A DNA stretch of 64,000 nucleotides, taken from contig NZ_JARYGZ010000006.1 of assembly GCF_029906645.1 (NCBI RefSeq), positions 1 through 64,000 of the forward strand. Reading direction: 5' to 3'. Under the pieces are notes generated by a model. It was not told the DNA's origin. It searched no databases and worked only from the letters and a program-made list of their open reading frames with translations. Numbering within the stretch: position 1 is the stretch's first letter; each line of letters starts with the position of its first letter. Made by a program: the position numbers and the translations under genes. Below are positions 32,987 to 44,080 of this stretch, one piece after another. The stretch comes from Sphingomonas oryzagri (lineage in GTDB: Bacteria; Pseudomonadota; Alphaproteobacteria; Sphingomonadales; Sphingomonadaceae).

Positions 32987-33673
32987 ATGCCCCGTCTCGT
33001 CCTGATCCGCCACGGCCAGTCCGCCTGGAACCTGGAGAACCGCTTCACCGGCTGGTGGGACGTCAACCTGACCGAAAAGGGCATCGAGGAGGCGAAGGCC
33101 GCCGGCCGTCTGCTCGCCGAGAAGGGCTTCGATTTCGACCAGTGCTTCACCAGCGTGCAGACCCGCGCGATCAAGACGCTGAACCTCGCGCTGGAGGAGA
33201 TGGGCCGCCTGTGGCTGCCGGTCGAGAAGGACTGGCATCTCAATGAGCGCCATTATGGCGGCCTGACCGGCCTCGACAAGGCGGAGACGGCCGCGAAGCA
33301 TGGCGACGATCAGGTGAAGATCTGGCGCCGCAGCTTCGACATCCCGCCGCCGGTGCTGGAAGCGGGCAGCGAGTTCGATCTGTCCAAGGATCGCCGCTAC
33401 GCCGGCATCCCGATCCCCAGCACCGAGAGCCTGAAGGACACGATCGCGCGCGTGCTGCCTTATTGGGAGAGCCGGATCGCGCCGGTGCTGACGGCCGGCA
33501 AGCAGGTGGTGATCTCGGCCCACGGCAATTCGCTGCGCGCGCTGGTGAAGCATCTGTCGGGCATCTCGGACGAGGACATCGCCAGCCTCGAAATCCCGAC
33601 CGGCCAGCCGATCGTCTACGAGCTGGATCATGCGCTCAAGGCCACCGATCGTTATTATCTGAGCGAACGGTGA
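32987..33673 (+). CDS. gpmA: 2,3-bisphosphoglycerate-dependent phosphoglycerate mutase
   Basis: Interconverts 3- and 2-phosphoglycerate in glycolysis. The 228-residue protein has the phosphohistidine motif [10 protein letters not shown], the substrate region [16 protein letters not shown] and the second histidine in [16 protein letters not shown]. The length is typical of dPGM. GAGGGAGA lies upstream of the ATG. It is followed, after 80 bp, by purEK. Confidence 0.96.
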   Translation: MPRLVLIRHGQSAWNLENRFTGWWDVNLTEKGIEEAKAAGRLLAEKGFDFDQCFTSVQTRAIKTLNLALEEMGRLWLPVEKDWHLNERHYGGLTGLDKAETAAKHGDDQVKIWRRSFDIPPPVLEAGSEFDLSKDRRYAGIPIPSTESLKDTIARVLPYWESRIAPVLTAGKQVVISAHGNSLRALVKHLSGISDEDIASLEIPTGQPIVYELDHALKATDRYYLSER

Positions 33674-33753
33674 AAATCCGCGGCATTTGATTGCCACGGA
33701 GCGGGGTCGCCGCTAAGCACCCCGCTCCTTCAAACCTCGATCCGGGCAGGCCG

Positions 33754-34251
33754 ATGACCGACCAGCCGACCGCCAAAGCCCTTGTGGGCATCATCATGGG
33801 CAGCCGCTCCGACTGGGAGACGATGCGCCACGCCGCCGAGACGCTGGCGGCGCTCGGCGTCGCGCACGAGACGAAGGTCGTCTCCGCGCATCGCACGCCC
33901 GAGCGGCTCTATGAATATGCGAAGAGCGCGAAGGATCGCGGACTCAAGGTGGTGATCGCGGGCGCCGGTGGCGCAGCCCATCTTCCGGGCATGTGCGCGG
34001 CAATGACGCCGCTGCCGGTGCTCGGCGTGCCGGTGGAGTCCAAGGCGCTCTCCGGCATGGATTCGCTGCTCTCGATCGTCCAGATGCCGGGCGGCATCCC
34101 CGTTGGTACGCTGGCGATCGGCAAAGCGGGGGCGAACAACGCCGGGCTGCTCGCTGCCGCCATCCTCGCCACGCACGACGATGCGCTGGCGGAGCGGCTC
34201 GCCGATTGGCGGGCGAAGCAGACCCAGTCGGTGGACGAAGCGCCGGAATGA
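33754..34251 (+). CDS. purE: 5-(carboxyamino)imidazole ribonucleotide mutase
   Basis: PurE converts N5-CAIR to CAIR in purine synthesis. The 165-residue protein has the class I signature [27 protein letters not shown] and [12 protein letters not shown]. Coupled to purK by ATGA, forming the two-step carboxylation module. Confidence 0.96.
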   Translation: MTDQPTAKALVGIIMGSRSDWETMRHAAETLAALGVAHETKVVSAHRTPERLYEYAKSAKDRGLKVVIAGAGGAAHLPGMCAAMTPLPVLGVPVESKALSGMDSLLSIVQMPGGIPVGTLAIGKAGANNAGLLAAAILATHDDALAERLADWRAKQTQSVDEAPE

Positions 34252-35315
34252 TCGCCGCGCCCGGATCGACCATCGGCATCATCGGGGGCGGCCAGCTCGG
34301 CCGGATGCTGGCGGTCGCGGCGGCGCAGCTTGGCTATCGCAGCCACATCTTCGCGCCCGAGACGAGCGGCCCGGCCGCCGAGGTCTGCGCGGAATGGACG
34401 CAGGGCGACTATCAGGACGAGGCGGCGCTGCGGCGCTTCGCCGAGGCCTGCCACGTCATCACCTACGAGTTCGAGAATCTGCCGGTCGAGGCGCTGGCCG
34501 CGACCGAGGGCCTGCGCCCCTTCCACCCAAGCGTCGAGGCGCTGCGCATCGCGCAGGACCGCGCGCTGGAAAAGGGGTTCGCCGGCCGCCACGACATCCC
34601 CACCGCGCCGTGGACGACGGTCGAGACGCTTGACGATCTGCGCGAGGCGGTGGCGGCGATCGGCACGCCCGCCATCCTGAAGACGCGGCGCTTCGGCTAT
34701 GATGGCAAGGGCCAGGCGCGGCTCCGTTCCGCCGACGACATCGAGGCGGCGTGGGAGACGATCGGCGGTCAGCCGGCAGTGCTGGAAGGCTTCGTGCGCT
34801 TCGACGTGGAATATTCGGTACTGCTCGCCCGCTCGTCGAACGGCGAGAGCGTGGCGTGGGACGTGCCGACCAACGTTCACCGCAACGGCATTCTCGCGCT
34901 GTCCACTGTGCCGCCGCAGGGACAGGTGGCGGAGCAGGTCGCCGATGCCGTGACGCTGACGAAGCGGCTCGCCGACGCGCTCGATTATGTCGGCGTGCTG
35001 GCGGTGGAGTGGTTCGCAGGCGCCAACGGCCCGATCTTCAACGAGATGGCGCCGCGCGTGCATAATAGCGGCCACTGGACGATCGAGGGCGCCACCACCT
35101 CGCAGTTCGAGAATCACATTCGCGCGATCTGCGGCCTGCCGCTTGGCTCGACGTCGCTGACCGGCGCGCACGTCGAGATGGAGAACCTGATCGGCGAGGA
35201 GGCCGAGCGCTGGCCCGCCATCCTCGCCGAGCGCGATGCGCACCTCCACCTCTACGGCAAGAGCGTGCGCCCCGGCCGCAAGATGGGCCATGTCACGCGG
35301 GTGCGGCGCTCCTAG
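34248..35315 (+). CDS. purK: 5-(carboxyamino)imidazole ribonucleotide synthase
   Basis: A 355-residue ATP-grasp enzyme that makes N5-CAIR from AIR, bicarbonate and ATP, feeding PurE. The N-terminal nucleotide-binding block [14 protein letters not shown] is typical; the ATP-grasp core includes [14 protein letters not shown] and the metal region [15 protein letters not shown]. Overlaps purE by 4 bp. Followed by a family-C half-repeat hairpin. Confidence 0.96.
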   Translation: MIAAPGSTIGIIGGGQLGRMLAVAAAQLGYRSHIFAPETSGPAAEVCAEWTQGDYQDEAALRRFAEACHVITYEFENLPVEALAATEGLRPFHPSVEALRIAQDRALEKGFAGRHDIPTAPWTTVETLDDLREAVAAIGTPAILKTRRFGYDGKGQARLRSADDIEAAWETIGGQPAVLEGFVRFDVEYSVLLARSSNGESVAWDVPTNVHRNGILALSTVPPQGQVAEQVADAVTLTKRLADALDYVGVLAVEWFAGANGPIFNEMAPRVHNSGHWTIEGATTSQFENHIRAICGLPLGSTSLTGAHVEMENLIGEEAERWPAILAERDAHLHLYGKSVRPGRKMGHVTRVRRS

Positions 35316-35317
35316 GC

Positions 35318-35344
35318 ATCCTCCCCATCTGCGATGGGGAGGAT
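35318..35344. terminator. family-C half-repeat hairpin between convergent genes
   Basis: ATCCTCCCCAT (35318-35328) and ATGGGGAGGAT (35334-35344) form a perfect 11-bp stem with a CTGCG loop. The same sequence forms the right end of the family-C repeat at 55890-56007. It lies between purK and the convergent 101-residue gene, so it probably ends both transcripts. Confidence 0.65.
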
Positions 35345-35348
35345 GAAA

Positions 35349-35654
35349 TCACTCCTTCCGCGTCGCGGTCATCGGGAACTTGCCGAAGGCGCCGGTGTCG
35401 ATCGTGCCCTCGATCGTGTCGCCTTCCAGTCGGCCCTCGATGGTCAGCGTCATCGGGAAGGGCACGGTCAGCTGCATCTTGGCGGTGACCATGTCGCCGG
35501 TCACCTGCCCGTCGGTCACGTCCATCGAGCCGAGCGGGCCGCTGTTGGTGCCCGCGAAGCTGCCGTCGGGCTTGCTGGTGAGCGTCAGCACGGACTTCTG
35601 CTCGCCCATCGGCGACTGCGCCACGCTGTCCCACTGGCCGTCAATTGCTGCCAT
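35349..35654 (-). CDS. small beta-rich hypothetical protein
   Basis: A 101-residue soluble protein starting MAAIDGQWDSVAQSPMGEQ. It has alternating short strands and glycines (DGSFAGTNSGPLGSMDVTDGQVTGD, LTIEGRLEGDTIEGTID), suggesting a small beta barrel that binds a hydrophobic ligand. No named family recognised. ATG at 35654 has AAAGGA upstream. It is 37 bp downstream of the M16 peptidase gene on the other side (tandem, same strand). Confidence 0.65.
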   Translation of the reverse strand: MAAIDGQWDSVAQSPMGEQKSVLTLTSKPDGSFAGTNSGPLGSMDVTDGQVTGDMVTAKMQLTVPFPMTLTIEGRLEGDTIEGTIDTGAFGKFPMTATRKE

Positions 35655-35691
35655 CACGCGATCCTTTCCTATTACGTCAATCTAATGACCA

Positions 35692-38514
35692 TTACTGCGC
35701 GGCGGGCGCCTTGACCACCTCCACCGGAAGCCCGAGCGTATCGAGCTGCGGTTTCACCTTCGCGGCATCACCCACCACCACCCAGACGAAGCGCGCCGGA
35801 TCGATCTCGCGCCGCGCCGTCGCGTTCAGTTCGGCCGTGGTGAGCGCGCGATATTTGTCGGCGATGTGGGTGTAGTAATCGTCCGGCCGCTTGAGCAGAT
35901 CGTTGCGCTGCATCGCGTCCAGCAGCTCGTTGCCGGTCTCGAAGCTGCCCGGCAGTTGGCGGATCGAGCGCTCCACAGTCCGTTCGCGCTCGGCATCGGT
36001 GAGCGGCTGGGTGGTGAGAAACGCCTTGATGTCGCCCAGCATCGCCTGGATCGACGGGCCGGTCTTGTCGGTCTGCACCGGCGCCGCGACCAGATAGGGG
36101 ACGCGGCCCGCATAACGCGAAATCCCCGCCTGCACGCCGTAGGACCAGGCCTTGGTCTCGCGAATGTCCATGTTGAGCCGCGACAAGAAGCTGCCCCCCA
36201 GCGCATCGTTGGCCACGACCAGCGGCAGCAGTTCGTCGCTGCCCTTCGCGTCCAGCACCTCGCCGGCCTGGATCACCGATTGCGGCGAGCCGGGGCGATC
36301 GAGCAGCACGATGCGCGGCTTCGGCGTCGCCACCGTCGCTCCGGTCGCCTTCGTGCCGGCGGGGCCAGTCGCCTTCCACGCGCCGAAGCGGCTCTCCAGC
36401 ATCGGCTGGATGGCGCTGAGCGGCTGATCCGACACGATGAAGATGCTGGTGTCGGACGGGCGCAGCCACTTGTCCTTGAAGGCCACCAGATCGGCCTTGG
36501 TGAGCTTCGCGACGGCGGCCGGATCGCCCGACCCGCTCGACGGCACGCCATAGGGATAGGACGGCCCGTAGATCAGCCCCGGCAACGTGCGCGACGCCAG
36601 CCCCTCGGGATCCGACATTTCGGACTGGATGCCGGCCAGCTGCTCGGCCTTCACGCGCGGCAGATCGGCGAAGGTGGGGTTGAGCGTCACGTCGGCGAGC
36701 AGATCCAGGCCCGGCGCGAGATTGGGGGTCAGCACGGCAAGATCGATCTCGGCGCGGTCCATCGATCCACCCGCCGCGATGCGCGAGCCGAGATGCTCCT
36801 GCTCGGACGCGATCTGCGCGGAACTGCGTGTCGTCGTGCCTTCGTCGAGCAGGCTCAGCATCAGGGTGGCGGTGCCGAGCGCATCCTTGGGATCGGCCGA
36901 GAAGCCGCCGTCGAACGTCACCGCCAGGCGGGTGAGCGGCAGGCCGGTCCGCTGCGCATAGACGAGCGTCACGCCGTTGGAGAGCTTCGTCCGAGTGATC
37001 GCCGGATAGGTGAGCGCGGAGATGTCGCCGACCGGCGGCGCCTCGCGCTTCGGCCCGGTGGCGGGCGCCGCGCCGCTGGCGGCGACCTCCTTCGTGCCCG
37101 CGATCGGCTTGTCGGCCTCCTGACCCGCCTTTGCCTCCTCATAGGGCGCGCGCGCGCCGGGCGAGACGGTGAGCGCATAGACCGGGCGCGTCAGCCATTT
37201 CTGCATCGCCGCCTGCACGCTGGCCGGCGTCTCTTTGGCATATTCCTTGAGCTGCTTCTCGTAGAAGCCAGGGTCGTTCGCATAGACCGCGCCCTGCGCC
37301 AGCAGCGCCGCGCGGCCCGAGAAGCCACCGACCTTTTCCATCGAGAAGATGCGACCGGCAATCTCCTGCGTCACGGCGCGCTGGATCTCGTCTGCGGTGG
37401 GTCCGGTGGCGATGAAATCGGCGATGATCGCATCGAGCCGCTGGCCGACCAGCCTGGGATCGACGCCGGGGCGCACGTCCACCTGCACCTCGAACTCGCC
37501 GACCCGCTCCAGCGGCTCGACATTGGCGCTCACCGAAACGGCGAGCCGCTCCTTGCGGACGAGGATATTGTCGAGCCGCGAGCTGGCGAGGCCGCCCAGC
37601 ACCGAGGCGGCGATGTCGAGCGGCACGCTGTCGGCATCGAGCAGCCCCGGCACCGCCCACTGGCGATAGAGCCGCGTGGTCGCGACCTGATCGTGGATCG
37701 TCTCGTCCTTGCGTGCCGGCAACGTCGGCACCGAGGCCGCGGTCGGCACCGGCTGCGGACCACGCGCGATGTCGCCGAAATACTTTTTGACCAGCGGCTT
37801 CGCGGTGGCGGCGTCGATGTCGCCGCTCAGCACCAGAACGGCGTTGTTCGGGCCGTAATGCCCCCGAAACCACTCGCGCACGTCGGCGAGGCTCGCCTTG
37901 TCGAGATCGGCCATCGAGCCGATCGTGGTGTGGTGGTAAGGGTGTCCTTCCGGAAACAGCGTCTGCTGCTCGGCATATTGGACGAGGCCGTAGGGTTGGT
38001 TGTCGTCCTGCCGTTTCTCGTTCTGGACGACACCGCGCTGGCGGTCGAGCGTCTCCTGCCCCACCGCGCCGAGCAGGTGGCCCATGCGATCGCTTTCGAG
38101 GAACAAAGCCAGCGGCAGCGCCTGCGTCGGCACCGTCTCGAAATAATTGGTGCGATCGAAGCTGGTGGTACCGTTGTAATCGGTGGCGCCGACGCTCTCG
38201 AGCGGCTTGAAGAAGTCGCCCGGCGCATTCTCCGATCCGTTGAACATCAGATGCTCGAACAGGTGCGCGAAGCCGGTCTTACCCGCCGGCTCGTCCTTCG
38301 ATCCGACATGATACCAGACCGAGACGCCCACCACCGGCGCCTTGCGATCGGTCGACACCACCACGCGCAGGCCGTTCGCCAGGGTGAACTGCTCGTAGGG
38401 CAGCTTCACCTGATCGGCGAGTACGGAGAGCGGCGCGGGCTTGGCGGGCGGGGTCGCGGCCGACAGCGGCGAGAGGGCGGAAGCGAGGAGAAGCGCGGGA
38501 ATCGCGAGACGCAT
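35692..38514 (-). CDS. M16 family zinc metallopeptidase, two-lobed, secreted
   Basis: A 940-residue periplasmic pitrilysin/insulinase-type peptidase. After a signal peptide (about 20 residues) comes the active M16 domain with the inverted zinc motif HLFEH (His84, Glu87, His88). The second half (from about residue 500) is the partner M16 domain without the motif. The protein folds as a clam shell that degrades short peptides. ATG at 38514 is chosen for the signal peptide. Promoter region is shared with the divergent DUF1003 gene. Confidence 0.93.
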   Translation of the reverse strand: MRLAIPALLLASALSPLSAATPPAKPAPLSVLADQVKLPYEQFTLANGLRVVVSTDRKAPVVGVSVWYHVGSKDEPAGKTGFAHLFEHLMFNGSENAPGDFFKPLESVGATDYNGTTSFDRTNYFETVPTQALPLALFLESDRMGHLLGAVGQETLDRQRGVVQNEKRQDDNQPYGLVQYAEQQTLFPEGHPYHHTTIGSMADLDKASLADVREWFRGHYGPNNAVLVLSGDIDAATAKPLVKKYFGDIARGPQPVPTAASVPTLPARKDETIHDQVATTRLYRQWAVPGLLDADSVPLDIAASVLGGLASSRLDNILVRKERLAVSVSANVEPLERVGEFEVQVDVRPGVDPRLVGQRLDAIIADFIATGPTADEIQRAVTQEIAGRIFSMEKVGGFSGRAALLAQGAVYANDPGFYEKQLKEYAKETPASVQAAMQKWLTRPVYALTVSPGARAPYEEAKAGQEADKPIAGTKEVAASGAAPATGPKREAPPVGDISALTYPAITRTKLSNGVTLVYAQRTGLPLTRLAVTFDGGFSADPKDALGTATLMLSLLDEGTTTRSSAQIASEQEHLGSRIAAGGSMDRAEIDLAVLTPNLAPGLDLLADVTLNPTFADLPRVKAEQLAGIQSEMSDPEGLASRTLPGLIYGPSYPYGVPSSGSGDPAAVAKLTKADLVAFKDKWLRPSDTSIFIVSDQPLSAIQPMLESRFGAWKATGPAGTKATGATVATPKPRIVLLDRPGSPQSVIQAGEVLDAKGSDELLPLVVANDALGGSFLSRLNMDIRETKAWSYGVQAGISRYAGRVPYLVAAPVQTDKTGPSIQAMLGDIKAFLTTQPLTDAERERTVERSIRQLPGSFETGNELLDAMQRNDLLKRPDDYYTHIADKYRALTTAELNATARREIDPARFVWVVVGDAAKVKPQLDTLGLPVEVVKAPAAQ

Positions 38515-38621
38515 CAGGACAGAACCTCGGAAGGAAACGTGACATAACCATAATGCGGCCTGCGCTTGGCGCCAGCCGCCATTTGGCGCACCTCTCGGGC
38601 CGATCATTTCAGGAGTCGCTC

Positions 38622-39137
38622 ATGGCCCTTCGCCCGCACCTCACGCTGCCGGAGCTAGCGCTTCGCTATCTGCGCAAGGATCCGCACAATCTCGATCCCG
38701 AGGAACGCAAGGTCCTCGAAACCTTCAAGGAACGCGCGCCGATCAGCCGCGACGCCGCCGACATCGAGGAAGCGGAGGCGAGCTTCGGCGATCGGCTGGC
38801 GGATCGCGTCGCGGCGGTCGGCGGCTCGTGGGGCTTCATCGGCAGCTTCACCGCGATCCTGATCGGCTGGATGCTGCTGAATTCGGACATCCTCACCCGC
38901 TGGGGCCATCCGTTCGATCCCTATCCCTATATCTTCCTCAACCTGATGCTCTCGACGCTGGCGGCGATCCAGGCGCCGATTATCATGATGAGCCAGAACC
39001 GCGCCGGCGACCGCGATCGGGTGGCGGCCAGCCACGATTACGAGGTCAACCTGCGGGCCGAGCTGGAGATCATGCGGCTGCACGAAAAGATCGACATCGT
39101 GCTGGCACGGCTGGACAAGATCGAAACCGGGGTGTGA
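38622..39137 (+). CDS. DUF1003 family membrane protein
   Basis: A 171-residue protein with two transmembrane helices around residues 67-87 and 105-125. It contains the DUF1003 core GDRLADRVAAVGGSWGFIGSF...YPYIFLNLMLSTLAAIQAPIIMMSQNR. A helical cytoplasmic tail follows. Function unknown. AGGAG lies 6 nt before the ATG. Located upstream of clpB. Confidence 0.88.
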   Translation: MALRPHLTLPELALRYLRKDPHNLDPEERKVLETFKERAPISRDAADIEEAEASFGDRLADRVAAVGGSWGFIGSFTAILIGWMLLNSDILTRWGHPFDPYPYIFLNLMLSTLAAIQAPIIMMSQNRAGDRDRVAASHDYEVNLRAELEIMRLHEKIDIVLARLDKIETGV

Positions 39138-39141
39138 CCCT

Positions 39142-39169
39142 CTTGTGTGGCAAATAAGTCACACCATAT
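39142..39169 (+). promoter_or_regulatory. putative heat-shock (RpoH-type) promoter of clpB
   Basis: CTTGTG (39142-39147), a 14-bp spacer and CACCATAT (39162-39169) resemble the sigma-32 pattern CTTGAA-N13-15-CCCCATnT. They lie 30 bp upstream of the clpB start, in the short gap after the DUF1003 gene. Expected for a ClpB chaperone. Confidence 0.5.
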
Positions 39170-39199
39170 CGCGGCGGACTGTATTCCCAGGGGAGTTCG

Positions 39200-41779
<2,580 letters not shown>

Positions 41780-41844
41780 GGGGGGCAATAGTGACACCGG
41801 CCTGACCGCGCGGTAAAGGCCGGGTCCGCCCCCAAGAGGTCCGC

Positions 41845-42825
41845 ATGTACCTGAACGAACCGCTGCTGAGGCTGCCGATCCGCTTCGACGCGGAGGTGCT
41901 GCGGCGCGAGATCGATACCCTTCCGCCCCATGCCTGGACCGATCATCCGCAGGGGTACAAGGGCAATGACGCGGTGCGCCTCGCCACCGCCGGCGGTGCG
42001 CTGAGCGATGCCATCGGCGGAGACCCGATGGCGCCGACCGAATATCTGGAAGCCTGCCCCTACATCATGGAGGTCATGGCGGCGATCGGCGCGGTCTGGG
42101 GCCGTGTGCGCCTGATGCGGCTGGCACCCGATGCCGGCGTGCCCCCGCACGTCGATTCCGATTTCTACTGGCGTACCCATGTGCGGCTGCACGTGCCGAT
42201 CACGACGACGCCCGACGTGCTGTTCACCTGTTCCGACGAGACCGTCCACATGGCGGCCGGCGAATGCTGGATCTTCGACACCTTCGCGCGGCACAAGGTG
42301 CGGAACGGCCGTGATGCGATGCGGGTCCATCTGGTGATGGACACGGTGGGCGGCGAGGGCCTGTGGGATCTGGTCCAGGCCGCGCGGACCCGCCGCGATG
42401 CCGAGCCGCGCCTGATCCCGCCCGGCAGCGGCGGCGGCGCGCTGGCCTTCGAGGAGAAATACGGGCCGCCGGTGATGTCTCCGTGGGAATTGTACCAGCA
42501 CCTCGCCTTCCTGCGCGACCGGTCGGAACCCTCGCCCGCGATGGCGGCCCTGCTGCTGCGACTCGATCGGCTCGCGGCGGGCTGGCATGGCCTGTGGGCG
42601 CAGCATGGTCCGTCGCCGGACGCCGTGCCCGCCTATATGCGCCTGATCGCCGAACTGGGCCGCGACCTGAACGGCCATGCCGGCATCGGCACGTTGCTGC
42701 TGCCCAACCAGATGCCGGTGATGGAGCATATCAGCAACTTGATCCAGGCGATGATCAGCCGGCCGATGCTCGCCCAGGCGGCGCGCGGCGCCAACGGCCT
42801 GCGCGCCGTCCCCGGCGGCCGGTAA
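41845..42825 (+). CDS. stand-alone aspartyl/asparaginyl beta-hydroxylase family 2OG oxygenase with extra C-terminal domain
   Basis: A 326-residue protein. Residues about 1-170 form an Asp/Asn beta-hydroxylase-like double-stranded beta helix. The first iron ligand is His102 in VPPHVDSDFYWRTHVRLH, the second is probably His150 in IFDTFARHKVRN, and Arg160 is placed to bind 2-oxoglutarate. Residues about 185-326 (ALAFEEKYGPPVMSPWELYQH onward) are a helical domain I do not recognise. No signal peptide. It lies 15 bp upstream of the sulfotransferase gene on the same strand, so hydroxylation and sulfation may be successive steps on one substrate; this is inference. Confidence 0.82.
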   Translation: MYLNEPLLRLPIRFDAEVLRREIDTLPPHAWTDHPQGYKGNDAVRLATAGGALSDAIGGDPMAPTEYLEACPYIMEVMAAIGAVWGRVRLMRLAPDAGVPPHVDSDFYWRTHVRLHVPITTTPDVLFTCSDETVHMAAGECWIFDTFARHKVRNGRDAMRVHLVMDTVGGEGLWDLVQAARTRRDAEPRLIPPGSGGGALAFEEKYGPPVMSPWELYQHLAFLRDRSEPSPAMAALLLRLDRLAAGWHGLWAQHGPSPDAVPAYMRLIAELGRDLNGHAGIGTLLLPNQMPVMEHISNLIQAMISRPMLAQAARGANGLRAVPGGR

Positions 42826-42840
42826 GAGGCCCGTCGCGCG

Positions 42841-43698
42841 TTGAACGGCGCCTCCCCGGTCATCTTCGATCGCCCGGTCTTCCTCCTCAGCTCGCCGCGT
42901 TCGGGTTCGACGCTGCTGCTGAAGACGATGGCGCAGGCGCCGGACGCCCTCACCATCGGCGGTGAGAGCCATGCGCTGATCGAGACGATCCCCGGCCTGC
43001 ACCCTTTCGATCGCGGCTGGTCGTCCAACCGGCTCGAAGCAACCGACGCGACGCCCGCGATCGCGGGTGAATTGCGGCACCGGTTCGCCATGACACTCCG
43101 CGACCGGGACGGCATCCCGTCGCGCGGTGCGGTGAGGATGGTCGAGAAAACGCCCAAGAACAGCCTGCGCGTCCCCTTCTTTGACGCGATCTTTCCCGAT
43201 GCGCTGTACGTCTACCTCCACCGCGACGTGCGGCAGACGCTGTCCAGCATGATCGAGGCCTGGTCGAGCGGGCTGTTCCGCACCTATCCGCGATTGCCGG
43301 ACTGGCCCGGCACGCCCTGGTCCCTGCTGCTCGTGCCCGGCTGGCAGGATTGGCGCGGATTGCCGCTGCCCGAGATCGTCGCGCGGCAGTGGGCGGCGGT
43401 GACGTCGCTCCTGCTCGACGATCTCGATCGCCTGCCGAAAGAACGGACGATGGCGCTCGCCTACGACCAGTTGGTAGCCACCCCGCGCCCGACGATGGAG
43501 GCGCTGAGCCGCGCCGTCGGCCTCGGCTGGGATCGGCCGCTGGATGGCAACCTGCCGCTCTCCGCCACCACCGTCACCGCGCCGTCAGCGGAGAAGTGGC
43601 GGAGGCACGAGGCCGAGATCCGCGCGATCTGGCCGATCGTGGAACCTGTCGATACGCGCGCACGCGCCTGGCTGGAGGCGCATCGCATCGCTTTCTGA
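42841..43698 (+). CDS. sulfotransferase family protein
   Basis: A 285-residue cytosolic PAPS-dependent sulfotransferase. The 5'-phosphosulfate loop is SSPRSGST (residues 17-24, VFLLSSPRSGSTLLLKTM), and the 3'-phosphate-binding helix region is YVYLHRDVRQTLSSMIEAW. The start appears to be TTG at 42841 with TAAGAGG 11 nt upstream, because the essential loop begins at residue 17 and no ATG precedes it. It forms an apparent operon with the beta-hydroxylase. Acceptor unknown. Confidence 0.85.
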   Translation: MNGASPVIFDRPVFLLSSPRSGSTLLLKTMAQAPDALTIGGESHALIETIPGLHPFDRGWSSNRLEATDATPAIAGELRHRFAMTLRDRDGIPSRGAVRMVEKTPKNSLRVPFFDAIFPDALYVYLHRDVRQTLSSMIEAWSSGLFRTYPRLPDWPGTPWSLLLVPGWQDWRGLPLPEIVARQWAAVTSLLLDDLDRLPKERTMALAYDQLVATPRPTMEALSRAVGLGWDRPLDGNLPLSATTVTAPSAEKWRRHEAEIRAIWPIVEPVDTRARAWLEAHRIAF

Positions 43699-43739
43699 CG
43701 GCGGGCCGGGGCGCCGATCGACGACGCCCCACGAACCGA

Positions 43740-43997
43740 TCAGCCGCCCTGGTGCGACTTCTGCATCTGGATGCGATCGGTGGTGAGCCGCATCTCCCGC
43801 TCATACTGCGCCCATTCGGCCGCCGTATGGCAGGTCTTCTCGGTCGCGAGCCGGCTGCCGATCACCTCCTGCGAGCGACAGATCACCTTGTTGGGATCGG
43901 TGGTGGCGACATGGTCGCCAGCCCCCTCCGGATAGGCGAATGCGGCGGCGGGGAGCGAAAGCGCGGTCAACGCGACGAGGATCAAGCGGCGCATCAT
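43740..43997 (-). CDS. small secreted protein with two conserved cysteines
   Basis: An 85-residue protein with signal peptide (MMRRLILVALTALSLPAAAFA), then VICRSQEVIGSRLATEKTCHTAAEWAQYEREMR. The pattern C-x12-14-C-H-T-xx-EWA is one I associate with small unnamed periplasmic proteins of sphingomonads; no Pfam name recalled. It lies between the sulfotransferase (convergent) and the TPR-oxygenase. It is more likely an independent periplasmic protein than a substrate of the neighbouring enzymes. Confidence 0.6.
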   Translation of the reverse strand: MMRRLILVALTALSLPAAAFAYPEGAGDHVATTDPNKVICRSQEVIGSRLATEKTCHTAAEWAQYEREMRLTTDRIQMQKSHQGG

Positions 43998-44080
43998 GGT
44001 CTCCAGCATACTCGCGGCGGCCGTGTCGGGCCGTCGCCATAGCGGCACGTTCTAGCACGTTTCCGGGCGGGGAGTCAGCC

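Noticed and set aside
35866-38547. 893-codon open frame antisense to the M16 peptidase
   Set aside because: Same reason: the minus-strand frame carries the HLFEH peptidase and signal peptide; the plus-strand frame is low-complexity Arg/His-rich.
43740-43997. Small secreted Cys-protein as a precursor peptide for the nearby modification enzymes
   Set aside because: It has a normal Sec signal peptide and a conserved-looking mature domain typical of unnamed periplasmic proteins. It lacks a leader/core layout or repeats, so the substrate role is not supported.
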